Shown here: in pieces, positions 14,993-23,584 of the stretch
How positions within the stretch are numbered: position 1 is the first letter of the stretch
Layout: each line of letters opens with the position of its first letter
NCBI GenBank assembly: GCA_046080565.1
Contig: JBJTUF010000098.1
Location: 1-27,065, forward strand
Length of the DNA: 27,065 bases
Reading direction: 5' to 3'
Source: Cuspidothrix sp046080565
GTDB taxonomy: Bacteria > Cyanobacteriota > Cyanobacteriia > Cyanobacteriales > Nostocaceae
The notes under the pieces: model-generated
Databases searched by the model: none
The model's input: the letters and a program-made list of their open reading frames with translations, nothing else
Told to the model about the DNA's origin: nothing
Translations under genes and position numbers: made by a program

Positions 14993-15794
14993 AAATCAAG
15001 ATATTTTTGATTTTGGCGAAGGTATTGACTTCTTCAATACTATAATTTAAACAAAATCCGATTTGTTCAGGAGTTAAACCGAATGATATTAAATCGGGAA
15101 TCATTTTTAATTTAGCTTCTTGTTTACCTTGTTCAAATCCTTCTTCAAATGCTTCTTGATAAACTCTGGTATGTTTTAATTCACTTAATCCAAACATGGC
15201 TTCTATTTCCTCCCGGTTCATTCTTGGAAATTTATAAATTAAGATTGTCTCGATGATTTGTAAGACTTGTTGTTGTTGAGGTTGGGAATTAATCTCTTGT
15301 TTGGTTCTATTGATTAATTCTCTCGCTTGGGTAATGGCATTATCCCCCTTAGCGATGATTAATTTTATTGTAGCAATACCAATGGGTAAAGATGTGGTTG
15401 TGTCTAATTCATCGAGATAAATGACTCTGACTCTTTGACTAGTGAAAAATTCTTGATAATGCTGAATTTCTCTTGTGTCTATAGTGCGAGTTGGATAGAT
15501 AACTACAGCACGCCATAAATTTTTGGGTTTATTTTGACGGATGTAAAGAAATATTTCGGAAAAAAGTCTATCATACAGATCCTCATCTGATTGAAATTGA
15601 ACTTCTAAGAAGTAGATGGGGTAATCTATGGTTTGGTGAGGTAAGAAAACTCCGTCTATTCTAAAGGCTGTTTGTTTGACTTCAACTGATGCAAATTGAT
15701 ATATTTCTGCAAGTTGGGGAGAGTTACCAATTAGTTCAAAAAATACGCTGGGTATTTCTTGAAATAAACGGTAAAATATACTGTCTGTTTTCAT
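14979..15794 (-). CDS. Rpn/DUF2887-type PD-(D/E)XK nuclease-transposase family protein
   Basis: A 271-aa protein of the recombination-promoting nuclease (Rpn) / DUF2887 type. The N-terminus MKTDSIFYRLFQEIPSVFF is typical. The nuclease core shows Asp47 in FRIDGVF and Glu64/Gln66 in YFLEVQFQ, matching the D...ExQ form of PD-(D/E)XK enzymes. Later come the RAVVIYP strand, a helical middle with a Gln stretch (QPQQQQ), and a basic coiled tail (EEGFEQGKQEAKLK) followed by a short helix-turn region (LTPEQIGFCLNYSIEEV). Related Rpn proteins nick DNA and raise recombination. There is no IS ends or partner gene nearby. The last residues (CRLG) are encoded by the arm of a palindromic repeat, so the native C-terminus may have been changed. 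ATG 15794 fits the family start. Confidence 0.88.
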   Translation of the reverse strand: MKTDSIFYRLFQEIPSVFFELIGNSPQLAEIYQFASVEVKQTAFRIDGVFLPHQTIDYPIYFLEVQFQSDEDLYDRLFSEIFLYIRQNKPKNLWRAVVIYPTRTIDTREIQHYQEFFTSQRVRVIYLDELDTTTSLPIGIATIKLIIAKGDNAITQARELINRTKQEINSQPQQQQVLQIIETILIYKFPRMNREEIEAMFGLSELKHTRVYQEAFEEGFEQGKQEAKLKMIPDLISFGLTPEQIGFCLNYSIEEVNTFAKIKNILICRLG

Positions 15795-15971
15795 AGTTAT
15801 AGATGGAATTAATCCAGCTAATTTATTAATGATTTGTGATAATTAAACTGGCAAATTTAGTTAATAAATTTACTATTTTTCCAGATTGGATAGTATTTGT
15901 GCTAATGGCGTTACAATATGTTAGAATTATAGCAAAATATGACAACTATTCAAAGTTAATTTGACATAATT

Positions 15972-16000
15972 TTGTCTTTTGTCAAGTTGAAGGCTAAAAT
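15972..16000 (+). promoter_or_regulatory. possible sigma70-type promoter of gyrA
   Basis: TTGTCT (15972-15977) and TAAAAT (15995-16000) are 17 bp apart and lie 28 bp upstream of the gyrA ATG. The -35 box matches 4 of 6 consensus bases and the -10 box 5 of 6. AT-rich DNA gives such pairs by chance, so this is only a candidate; a TTGACA at 15961 has no -10 box at proper spacing. Confidence 0.3.
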
Positions 16001-16027
16001 CTAGATTTTTTTGGAGTTTTGGAGTTT

Positions 16028-18643
16028 ATGACAACCTCACAGGAGAGGATTATCCCGACGGATTTGCGAGGTGAAATGTCGCGGTCTTATCTAGAATACG
16101 CTATGAGCGTCATTGTAGGTCGGGCGCTGCCAGATGCTAGGGATGGACTCAAACCTGTGCATCGTCGCATTCTGTATGCCATGCACGAACTGGGTTTGCT
16201 ACACGATCGCCCCTTTAGAAAATGCGCCCGTGTGGTGGGGGAAGTGTTGGGTAAATATCACCCTCACGGGGACACGGCGGTGTATGATGCCCTGGTGCGG
16301 ATGGCGCAGGATTTTTCGATGCGATCGCCTTTGATCAACGGACATGGTAACTTTGGTTCGGTAGACAACGATCCACCGGCGGCAATGCGATACACAGAAT
16401 GTCGTTTGCAAGCCTTAACCAGTCTGGCACTACTCCAAGATATTGAAGCCGAAACTGTAGACTTTGCCGATAACTTTGACGGTTCGCAACAAGAACCCAC
16501 GGTTTTACCCTCTCGCATTCCCCAACTATTGCTAAATGGTTCTTCAGGAATTGCTGTGGGAATGGCCACCAATATTCCTCCCCACAACTTGGGAGAATTA
16601 ATTGATGGGTTAGTGGCACTAATTCATAATCCCGAAATAACTGATATTCAGTTAATGCAGTATATTCACGGGCCTGACTTCCCCACTGGGGCGCAGGTCT
16701 TGGGAGTCAGTGGCATTAAAGAAGCTTACACCACGGGGCGCGGTTCAATTACCATGCGTGGTGTAGCCAATATTGAAACCATTGAACAACGCAACCGTCC
16801 AGACCGGGAAGCAATTATCATTACGGAATTACCCTACCAAACCAATAAAGCGGCATTAATTGAAAAAATTGCCGAGTTGGTGAATGATAAGAAAATAGAT
16901 GGGATTGCAGATATCCGGGACGAGAGCGATCGCGACGGGATGCGAATTGTCATAGAATTAAAACGGGATGCCTATCCCCGCGTTGTTTTAAACAATCTTT
17001 ATAAACAAACCCCTCTCCAGTCCAACTTCGGGGCGAATATGTTGGCTTTAGTCAACGGTGAACCCCATACCCTCACCATTAAACAATTCCTCAGCGTTTT
17101 CCTAGACTTCCGTATTCTTTGCATTGAACGCCGTACCCGCTACGAACTTCGCAAAGCAGAAGAACGAGATCACCTCCTGCAAGGATTATTAATTGCCCTC
17201 TCACAATTAGATGCAATTATTAATTTAATTCGTCATGCACCCGACGCACCCACCGCCAAAGGTGAATTAATTACCACCTACGGACTTTCTGAAGTACAAG
17301 CAGACGCAATTTTGCAAATGCAACTGCGGCGGTTAACAGCCTTAGAAGCTGATAAAATTCGCCTCGAACACGAAGAATTACAAGTTAAAATCGCCGACTT
17401 AATGGATATTCTCGCCAGACGGGAACGGGTGCTAGAAATCATTGAAAATGAAATTGCCCAAATTAAAACTAGCTTTGCCACACCCCGCCGGACAGTAATT
17501 ACCCATGGAGAAGGAGATATAGATGATATTGACCTAATTGCCAACGAAAAAGCAATTATTCTGGTGACAGAACAAGGTTATATCAAACGGATGCCAGTCA
17601 ACACCTTTGAAGCCCAAAGCCGTGCTACTAGAGGCAAAGCGGGGGCTAAGGTCAAAGATGATGATACCATCGAGCATTTTTTAACCTGCTGCGACCATGA
17701 TAGTATTCTCTTTTTTAGCGATCGCGGAGTCGTCTACTCACTCAAAGCCTATCAAATTACCGTCGGTTCTCGCACCAGTCGCGGCACACCCATAGTCCAA
17801 ATGTTGCCCATCCCCAAAGAAGAAAAAATCACCTCCATCGTCCCCGTAGACGAATTTAGCAGCGAAGAATATCTAGTCATGCTCACCAAAGGCGGTAACA
17901 TCAAAAAAACCGCATTAGAAGCATTTAGCAATATTCGCGCCAACGGTTTAATTGCCATCTCTCTAGAAGAAGGCGACCATCTGCGCTGGGTGAGAAGGGC
18001 GAAAGTAGAAGACAGCATCATCATCGGTTCACGTCAAGGGATGGCCATTCACTTCCGTTGCACCCACGAACAACTGCGTCCCCTTGGTAGGGCTACCCGT
18101 GGCGTAAAATCCATGAAACTCAAGGATAAAGATGAACTCATCGGTATGGATATCCTGCCAGCAGCCATTCTCGACACCTTAGATACAGGTACAGAAGGCG
18201 AAATGGAAGAAACCGCAGAAATGGAAGAAACCCTAGAAACCGCAGATATCGAAAATACCGAAGAAAGCACAGAAGTTGCTAACGCCAACAGCACTGGACC
18301 TTGGGTATTAGTCATTACCATGGGTGGTTATGGCAAGCGCGTTCCCGTTTCCCAATTCCGCCTCCAAAACCGTGCCGGTCAAGGTTTAACGGCCACCAAA
18401 TTCAAAAACCGCAAAACCAAAGACAAATTAGCCACCTTACGAATTGTCAACAGTGACGAAGAAATCATGATGGCCACCAATCGCGGTATCATTATTCGCC
18501 AAGCGGTCAATGCCATTTCTATCCAGTCCCGATCAGCCACAGGAGTGAGAGTGCAACGTCTCGATGAAGATGATGCCATTACTGGAGTAGCAATTGTTCC
18601 CCCCGACAGTGATGATAATGGAGAACTAGAAGAAGCAGAATAG
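16028..18643 (+). CDS. gyrA: DNA gyrase subunit A
   Basis: Type IIA topoisomerase A subunit, 871 aa from ATG 16028, preceded by two GGAG motifs. With GyrB it introduces negative supercoils. The catalytic Tyr122 is in AAMRYTECR, and the quinolone-site stretch HPHGDTAVYDALVRMAQ has Thr83 and Asp87. The breakage-reunion and coiled-coil gate regions are complete. The C-terminal domain shows beta-pinwheel blades such as GYIKRMPVNTF, GVVYSLKAYQI, GGNIKKTALEAF and YGKRVPVSQFRLQNRAGQGL. The GyrA box is degenerate (QSRATRGKAG), so a ParC-like paralogue cannot be fully excluded. An acidic Glu/Thr-rich insert (about 717-745, with EMEET twice) splits the last blades and has an 18-bp internal DNA repeat. 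The 3' neighbour is lnt, after a hairpin-forming repeat. Confidence 0.95.
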   Translation: MTTSQERIIPTDLRGEMSRSYLEYAMSVIVGRALPDARDGLKPVHRRILYAMHELGLLHDRPFRKCARVVGEVLGKYHPHGDTAVYDALVRMAQDFSMRSPLINGHGNFGSVDNDPPAAMRYTECRLQALTSLALLQDIEAETVDFADNFDGSQQEPTVLPSRIPQLLLNGSSGIAVGMATNIPPHNLGELIDGLVALIHNPEITDIQLMQYIHGPDFPTGAQVLGVSGIKEAYTTGRGSITMRGVANIETIEQRNRPDREAIIITELPYQTNKAALIEKIAELVNDKKIDGIADIRDESDRDGMRIVIELKRDAYPRVVLNNLYKQTPLQSNFGANMLALVNGEPHTLTIKQFLSVFLDFRILCIERRTRYELRKAEERDHLLQGLLIALSQLDAIINLIRHAPDAPTAKGELITTYGLSEVQADAILQMQLRRLTALEADKIRLEHEELQVKIADLMDILARRERVLEIIENEIAQIKTSFATPRRTVITHGEGDIDDIDLIANEKAIILVTEQGYIKRMPVNTFEAQSRATRGKAGAKVKDDDTIEHFLTCCDHDSILFFSDRGVVYSLKAYQITVGSRTSRGTPIVQMLPIPKEEKITSIVPVDEFSSEEYLVMLTKGGNIKKTALEAFSNIRANGLIAISLEEGDHLRWVRRAKVEDSIIIGSRQGMAIHFRCTHEQLRPLGRATRGVKSMKLKDKDELIGMDILPAAILDTLDTGTEGEMEETAEMEETLETADIENTEESTEVANANSTGPWVLVITMGGYGKRVPVSQFRLQNRAGQGLTATKFKNRKTKDKLATLRIVNSDEEIMMATNRGIIIRQAVNAISIQSRSATGVRVQRLDEDDAITGVAIVPPDSDDNGELEEAE

Positions 18644-18670
18644 ACAATTAATCAGAAACCAAATCCCCGA

Positions 18671-18743
18671 TGTAGGGGCAAAGCATTCGGATCATAGTCT
18701 TGGGTAAAAACCAATAATTAATTGTCCGAATACTTCCCCCACA
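18671..18743. repeat. inverted-repeat element between gyrA and lnt
   Basis: The left arm TGTAGGGGCAAAGCATTCGG (18671-18690) is inverted in CCGAATACTTCCCCCACA (18726-18743) with a one-base gap and few mismatches. It could fold into a long hairpin and may end gyrA transcription or affect lnt. It is a member of a dispersed repeat family by appearance. Confidence 0.65.
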
Positions 18744-18794
18744 TTGTGGTACAAAGACATAAAAACTGCTGTAAGTAGTTTAGAACCCAAGGAG

Positions 18795-20390
18795 ATGATC
18801 AAACTGACACAGAAAAAGACTTTCAATCCTGTCACCAGCCACCTATTACTTATAATATCTTATACATTAATATTTATCAGTGGATTATTGATGGGGGCAA
18901 CCGTCGCCCCTATTGGTGCATGGTTTTTAGCCTGGATTGCCCTTACTCCTTTATGGATAATAGTTATTAAATATACATCTAAAATAGATCATCTTACACC
19001 CCGCCCCTTACCTTCCGCTATGATTTGGGGGATTGGTTATCACGGCTTTGCCCTATCCTGGATTACAGGTATTCATCCCATGGACTGGTTAGGAGTTCCC
19101 TGGTTGCCCAGTTTAGCCATTACCCTATTTTGTTGGGCATTTATTAGCCTGTGGGGCGGAATTTTAGTCACTATTTGGGCAGCTTTGATGGTGAAGTTAG
19201 ATAAAGGAAACCCTTGGTTGCGCATCCTTCTGGGTACAACCCTATGGTGCAGTTTAGAAAGTCTATGGAGTGCTGGACCCCTCTGGTGGAGTTCCCTATC
19301 TTACACCCAATCACCGCATAATCTCATAATCCTGCATTTAGGACAAATTTCAGGTCCCAATACCATCACAGCCGTCATAGTCGCCTTCAATGGTTTAATA
19401 GGCGAATACCTGACCCAAAAACCCCACCCAAAAACCTCCGCGTCCTCTGCGCCTCTGCGGTTCGTTAACTCTTACTTAATCTTAGCCACCACCCTATTAA
19501 TTACCTCCCATTTGATCGGCTTTATTCTCTATAATCAACCATTACTAAACAGCCCAGATACAGCTTTAAAAATCGGCATTATTCAAGGCAATATTCCTAA
19601 TAAAATTAAAGTTCTACCCCAAGGCTTACGACTAGCAATTACAGGTTATACCCAAGGATATTTAAAACTAGCTGATCAAAATGTAAAAGCCGTCCTCACA
19701 CCGGAAGCATCTATACCCATTTATGCCCGTAATTTATCCCAAACGCCTTTATTAAAAGCCATTCAAGAAAAAGGTATAATCGCTTGGATAGGCGCATTTG
19801 GGGAAAGAGGGACTAGCTATACAAATAGTTTATTTACTGTCCTTGGTAATGGAGAAATTACCAGTCGTTACGATAAATCTAAACTTGTGCCATTAGGAGA
19901 ATATATTCCTTTTGAAAATATTTTCGGGGCAATTATTGAACGTTTATCACCACTAGAAGCCCATCAAGTTCCTGGTCAAGCACAGCAAATTTTTGATACC
20001 CCTTTTGGTAAAGTCATTATTGGTATTTGTTACGAATCTGCTTTTGCAGAAAACTTCCGTTATCAAGCCTCTATGGGTGGGCAATTTATTCTCAGTTCTT
20101 CCAATGATGCCCATTATACTGCTGCTATGGCAAATCAACATCACGCCCAGGATATCATGCGGGCAATTGAAACCGATAGATGGGCTGTGAGGGCAACAAA
20201 TACAGGCTATTCTGCTTTTGTTAATCCCCATGGACAAACTATTTGGAAATCAGAATATAACACCTACCAAACCCATGCAGAAACTATTTATCCTCGTCAA
20301 ACTCAGACTTTATATGTACGTTGGGGAGATTGGTTGATGCCTTTATTGTTGATTTTGGGGTTTTTGGGGTGGGTATTTTTGGGGTTTTGA
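18795..20390 (+). CDS. lnt: apolipoprotein N-acyltransferase
   Basis: An inner-membrane enzyme adding the third acyl chain to lipoproteins. From ATG 18795 it is 531 aa. An upstream in-frame TTG at 18744 exists but directly abuts a repeat element and is unlikely; a GGAG touches the chosen ATG, so the start is not certain. The N-terminal half has about six membrane helices (LLIISYTLIFISGLLMG, FLAWIALTPLWIIVI, and others). The C-terminal nitrilase domain has the triad Glu in LTPEASIP, Lys in YDKSKLVPLGEY and Cys in IGICYES. Between the N-terminal core and the next helix, residues near 212-224 (KTSASSAPLRFVN) are encoded by a well-known type of intergenic repeat, apparently an in-frame insertion in a loop. 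The 3' end overlaps a convergent small gene by about 107 bp. Confidence 0.95.
   Translation: MIKLTQKKTFNPVTSHLLLIISYTLIFISGLLMGATVAPIGAWFLAWIALTPLWIIVIKYTSKIDHLTPRPLPSAMIWGIGYHGFALSWITGIHPMDWLGVPWLPSLAITLFCWAFISLWGGILVTIWAALMVKLDKGNPWLRILLGTTLWCSLESLWSAGPLWWSSLSYTQSPHNLIILHLGQISGPNTITAVIVAFNGLIGEYLTQKPHPKTSASSAPLRFVNSYLILATTLLITSHLIGFILYNQPLLNSPDTALKIGIIQGNIPNKIKVLPQGLRLAITGYTQGYLKLADQNVKAVLTPEASIPIYARNLSQTPLLKAIQEKGIIAWIGAFGERGTSYTNSLFTVLGNGEITSRYDKSKLVPLGEYIPFENIFGAIIERLSPLEAHQVPGQAQQIFDTPFGKVIIGICYESAFAENFRYQASMGGQFILSSSNDAHYTAAMANQHHAQDIMRAIETDRWAVRATNTGYSAFVNPHGQTIWKSEYNTYQTHAETIYPRQTQTLYVRWGDWLMPLLLILGFLGWVFLGF
19433..19467 (+). repeat. CCTCCGCG..CTCTGCGG repeat inserted in frame within lnt
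   Basis: The stretch contains CCTCTGCGCCTCTGCGG followed by TTCGTTAA, the reverse of the AACGAACCGCAGAGGCGCAGAG type repeat common between cyanobacterial genes. It is GC-rich against its AT-rich surroundings and encodes about 12 residues in a loop between membrane segments. Confidence 0.75.
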
Positions 20391-20643
20391 ATACATTTGT
20401 TCTCTCCCTACTGACAAATTTTGTTAAAGCAGTAGTATCTATTTTCGGATTCAGACTATCGCTTAAACTATCATCTATTTTTTTACGAAGTGATGATAAA
20501 AACATGATGTCATTCCCTAGATCAGAAACTTCATCTTCATATTCATCTAAGTCTTCAATTTGATAGATTCTGGTTTGGTATTTTTCAATCAAATTATCAA
20601 CAGCTTCGAGCAAGAATTTCATGTCTTTGAAAGATAAATTCAT
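20284..20643 (-). CDS. small hypothetical protein, helical N-terminus and Pro/Lys tail
   Basis: A 119-aa protein I do not recognise. Residues 1-60 (MNLSFKDMKFLLEAVDNLIE to SSLRKKIDDSL) are strongly helical and charged, with a likely coiled coil. Residues 80-119 are disordered-looking, rich in Lys, Pro and Thr (TPKIPTPKTPKST). There is no signal peptide. A good ribosome-binding site (AAGGA) lies 7 bp before ATG 20643, which favours a real gene. Its last 107 bp run antisense over the 3' end of lnt, so the tail may be an extension after loss of an earlier stop. It is followed on the same strand only by lnt antisense; upstream is cobO on the same strand, 141 bp away. Confidence 0.6.
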   Translation of the reverse strand: MNLSFKDMKFLLEAVDNLIEKYQTRIYQIEDLDEYEDEVSDLGNDIMFLSSLRKKIDDSLSDSLNPKIDTTALTKFVSRERTNVFKTPKIPTPKTPKSTIKASTNLPNVHIKSEFDEDK

Positions 20644-20784
20644 AGATAATTCCTTATTCTGGGGGAATTAGCATTTCCTTGTCCATAAAGAGTAATTGGT
20701 GTTTTGTCCATTAAGTGGCTTTTGAGTCTTGAATTTGTATAATTCTAGCGGGCAATATGACCGTACCAAAAGAGTTTAATCAAC

Positions 20785-21471
20785 TTAATACTCAATTCCT
20801 GCTTGGGCTTTAACACCTTGATCTCGGAAAGGATGTTTAACTAATGTCATTTCTGTGACTAGATCAGCCTTTTCAATTAATGCTGGTGGTGCGCCTCTTC
20901 CTGTGAGAATTACGTGCTTGTCTGCTGGTTTTTGTTCTAAACCTGCTAATACTTTTTCAACCTCTAAATAACCTAATTTGAGGGCAATATTGATTTCATC
21001 TAAGAGAACTAATTTAAAATCAGGATTTTTAATAAATTCTAGGGATTTTTCCCAAGCAGCAGCAGTTTTATCTAGATCACGATCGCGATCTTGGGTTTCC
21101 CAGGTAAAACCTTCACCCATAGCATGAAATTCTAGTTGATTTTCCCAATGACTAAAGGCGCGTTTTTCGGCTGGTTCCCATGCACCTTTAATGAATTGAA
21201 CGATCGCTACTTTATATCCATGACCAAGCGATCGCAACACCATTCCCAAGGCCGCCGTAGTTTTGCCTTTACCATGACCAGTATTGACAATAATTAAACC
21301 TTTTTCGGGTATAGCTTTAGCTATTCGTTGATCTTGAACTTCTTTCCGGCGCTGCATTTTCTGACGATACTTGTCATCAGTTTGGGATGATGATATGACC
21401 TCATCAATTAAACGAGAAATTTCTTGATCTGCTGGATCTGGATTTAATTCTTGTGGTGTATCGCTTTTCAT
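20785..21471 (-). CDS. cobO: cob(I)yrinic acid a,c-diamide adenosyltransferase
   Basis: A 228-aa CobO/BtuR/CobA-type corrinoid adenosyltransferase that moves the 5'-deoxyadenosyl group of ATP to Co(I) in (pseudo)cobalamin synthesis, in the cytoplasm. The P-loop variant is GHGKGKTT at 65-72. The family motifs KVAIVQFIKGAW, MGEGFTWET, LVLLDEINIALKLGYL and HVILTGRGAPP are all present. The roughly 50-residue N-terminal extension is charged and typical of the longer form. The ATG 21471 is preceded by AGGGG, close to the start. The gene holds HIP1-type GCGATCGC sites (for example near 21230). No other cobalamin gene is nearby, as usual for cyanobacteria, whose pathway genes are scattered. Confidence 0.95.
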   Translation of the reverse strand: MKSDTPQELNPDPADQEISRLIDEVISSSQTDDKYRQKMQRRKEVQDQRIAKAIPEKGLIIVNTGHGKGKTTAALGMVLRSLGHGYKVAIVQFIKGAWEPAEKRAFSHWENQLEFHAMGEGFTWETQDRDRDLDKTAAAWEKSLEFIKNPDFKLVLLDEINIALKLGYLEVEKVLAGLEQKPADKHVILTGRGAPPALIEKADLVTEMTLVKHPFRDQGVKAQAGIEY

Positions 21472-21607
21472 AACCCCTGCTGATAAATAACTGTTAAGAC
21501 GAAGAAAATTAAGTATAATTTTTCTACTTCGACAGATTTATTTAAATTATGATTTTCCTGTCTTTAAATAATGTTACACTAAAAACAATATGAATTTTGT
21601 TTGCTGT

Positions 21608-21636
21608 GATAGCGAAACGCTCCCTATTAATCGCTA
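21608..21636. repeat. GATAGCGAAACGCT repeat, intergenic copy
   Basis: GATAGCGAAACGCT at 21608-21621 is identical to 14 bp of the insert in glyS (8129-8142). TAGCGA at its left pairs with TCGCTA at 21631-21636, so it can form a hairpin. It lies between cobO and the 3' end of the upstream 475-aa gene on the same strand, where it could also end that transcript. Confidence 0.6.
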
Positions 21637-21644
21637 TGCTATTC

Positions 21645-23072
21645 CTAAAAACGTCTAATAAGACGGAAGATAAAGAACATTACTATAGCTGAAACAATAC
21701 CAATACTTACACTCCAACCAAAAACTTCAACTCGAAATGGTAGATGTTCCGTATTTTTATAGTCATTGGGTGAAGCGAGAATGACAGCAGAGGCTATTTG
21801 ACTGGTGGCTAATCCCACACCAGCGATCGCTATGGTAGTATTTAAAGTGCGATCGCTTTTTGTCTGTTCTAAATCAATAATACCTTGGATTGTACTATTG
21901 AGATTTTGTAGTAATATTAAACCAGGGCTAAGATTCTCATAATCTGCATCTACTTGAAGTTGATATTTTTGCGCGTAAATTTCACTTTCACTAAACCTTT
22001 TCAAAACTTCTAAATCACTACCTGGATATTTTTTTGCGATTTCAACTAACCTTAATTTGTAATTATATAAATTTAGCTTAATTGTGCGACTGTGATTTTC
22101 TAAAAAATTTAAAGCAATGGTATAATCAGAGAGATTAATTAAATTGTTTGTCAAAGTTGCTTGTAAATCATTTAACTTTAAATTATTAGTTTGCAATAAT
22201 CGAGTTAACTGACCAGCTTTTTGAATCGCAGGTTGAACATCAACATATTCTTGTTTGAGGATACGTTTTTGATAGCGACTTTGATAATATGCCCAAACTA
22301 TTTTATGACGATATTGCCACAGCTTTAAAAAATCTTGATGTAATTTCTGTACCTGTTCTCTCATTTCATCGGGTGAAACATGATCAGGAAATAACCAAAT
22401 TAAGATATGTTGATTTAACTGTCGAAATTTATTCCAAAACTCTTTACCTTCTACTTCTAAATTTTGAGGATGATACCATATTTCAAAAATTTTACCTTCA
22501 CCTAAATTACCTTCACCAATTAAATCTCGTTGCCAATTATAATCATTAACAACTTGAGTATAGCATTTTTGGGCTATTTCTTCTATTTCTAAATCAGTTT
22601 TAGGGCTGGTTAGCTTTCCCCATGATAACAAAGTTTGACCAATTGTTCCCGGTTGTTCTCCAATCAGTTGATTTATTTCTTTTGTGAGTTTTAAAAAAGG
22701 TTGATCATCAATATTTTGCACATCATCATTAGGTTTACCATTAGCATCTAATTTACCGGAATAATCAACTAACAATGAATAAGTATCATTAACTTGTAAA
22801 GGGTAATAATAGCCATCTAAAGGACTAGGAAAGTCTCTAGTTCTACTTTCCAGAAGTTCTATATCTTCAGCATCAAAATTTTTATATTTCTTAAATTGTG
22901 CTACTTTTTGCGGAAACTCCTTTTCATTAAGATCATTGTATATTTTTTGACAGAAATTTTCACAATTTTTATTTACTTTGGTTTCATCTTCTCCCAAACC
23001 ATCTTTTAAATCATAAATAAATAAATCAATACTAGGATAAATTATTTGTTTATTCATTATTTTTGTCACCAT
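21645..23072 (-). CDS. hypothetical membrane-anchored helical protein, second gene of a pair
   Basis: A 475-aa protein I cannot place in a family. The first 400 residues look soluble and mostly helical, with charged segments suggesting coiled coils (HQDFLKLWQYRHKIVWAYYQ, and LQATLTNNLINLSDYTIALNF). Two hydrophobic helices near 413-432 and 451-470 are joined by a short polar loop. The protein ends in a basic stretch (FRLIRRF), so by the positive-inside rule both termini are probably cytoplasmic. The start is ATG 23072 with AGGA upstream; ATG 23057 would give the ATGAATAA overlap with the preceding gene. Either way the frames overlap (23 or 8 bp), so the two are co-translated. It might be a membrane-localised effector or scaffold, but no catalytic motif was seen. 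Confidence 0.75.
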   Translation of the reverse strand: MVTKIMNKQIIYPSIDLFIYDLKDGLGEDETKVNKNCENFCQKIYNDLNEKEFPQKVAQFKKYKNFDAEDIELLESRTRDFPSPLDGYYYPLQVNDTYSLLVDYSGKLDANGKPNDDVQNIDDQPFLKLTKEINQLIGEQPGTIGQTLLSWGKLTSPKTDLEIEEIAQKCYTQVVNDYNWQRDLIGEGNLGEGKIFEIWYHPQNLEVEGKEFWNKFRQLNQHILIWLFPDHVSPDEMREQVQKLHQDFLKLWQYRHKIVWAYYQSRYQKRILKQEYVDVQPAIQKAGQLTRLLQTNNLKLNDLQATLTNNLINLSDYTIALNFLENHSRTIKLNLYNYKLRLVEIAKKYPGSDLEVLKRFSESEIYAQKYQLQVDADYENLSPGLILLQNLNSTIQGIIDLEQTKSDRTLNTTIAIAGVGLATSQIASAVILASPNDYKNTEHLPFRVEVFGWSVSIGIVSAIVMFFIFRLIRRF

Positions 23073-23451
23073 TAATATATCCTAAAATTTTACTAATAAA
23101 ACTAGGAGTAACAACTTCTTTAGCAGTAGTTACAGACTCAATATTATTAAAAACATTAATTGCTGCGTTCGTCAATTCATTAGTTGGTTTATTACTTAAA
23201 GGGTCAGGTTTTGAACCTTTATTTCGTTCACCGATAAGACCGCGAATTTTCAAGACTTCCTGTTTATAAATCTCATCTAAATCTGGATAACTTTCAGCTA
23301 TTAAATCCAAACCACGAATATTGCTAGGATTTAACTCTATAGCTTTACCAATATTATTAAGTTGAGCTTGGATATTTGTCGGTAGGGATTTATTTAATTG
23401 ACTGAGAGCAGTTAAAAAAGCAAATACACTGATAATATCGTTGTCTTTCAT
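23050..23451 (-). CDS. hypothetical 133-aa protein, first gene of the pair
   Basis: A 133-aa protein without a family I recognise. Residues 1-75 are helical and mildly hydrophobic (IISVFAFLTALSQLNKSL and IQAQLNNIGKAIELNP, then ESYPDLDEIYKQEVLKIRGL). The rest is polar and Ser/Asn/Thr-rich, ending KILGYINGDKNNE. There is no certain membrane helix, although residues 5-17 could be amphipathic. Its stop codon overlaps the start of the 475-aa gene, so the products are probably made together and may interact. It is divergent from a nuclease-like gene that starts 133 bp away. The start ATG 23451 has no clear ribosome-binding site. Confidence 0.7.
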   Translation of the reverse strand: MKDNDIISVFAFLTALSQLNKSLPTNIQAQLNNIGKAIELNPSNIRGLDLIAESYPDLDEIYKQEVLKIRGLIGERNKGSKPDPLSNKPTNELTNAAINVFNNIESVTTAKEVVTPSFISKILGYINGDKNNE

Positions 23452-23584
23452 GGTAAATTTAGGAGAAGGTAGATAAAAAAAATTGGTGCTTTAATTTTAT
23501 TAACATCAGTTAGGTTGGCATTTATCAAACTTTTCAATGTCTACCCTAAATAGCTGAATACATGGTCAAGAATTTTAAAATATC

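Noticed and set aside
14979..15794. Complete insertion sequence around the Rpn-type gene
   Set aside because: There is only one palindrome, at the 3' side, and no matching terminal repeat upstream of 15794; the family normally lacks IS ends.
15961..15966. TTGACA as the -35 box of gyrA
   Set aside because: No -10-like hexamer lies 16-18 bp downstream; the TTGTCT/TAAAAT pair has better spacing.
16199..18579. Several minus-strand frames over gyrA
   Set aside because: All lie opposite the well-conserved gyrA; their Ser/Arg-rich content reflects the codon complement and not real proteins.
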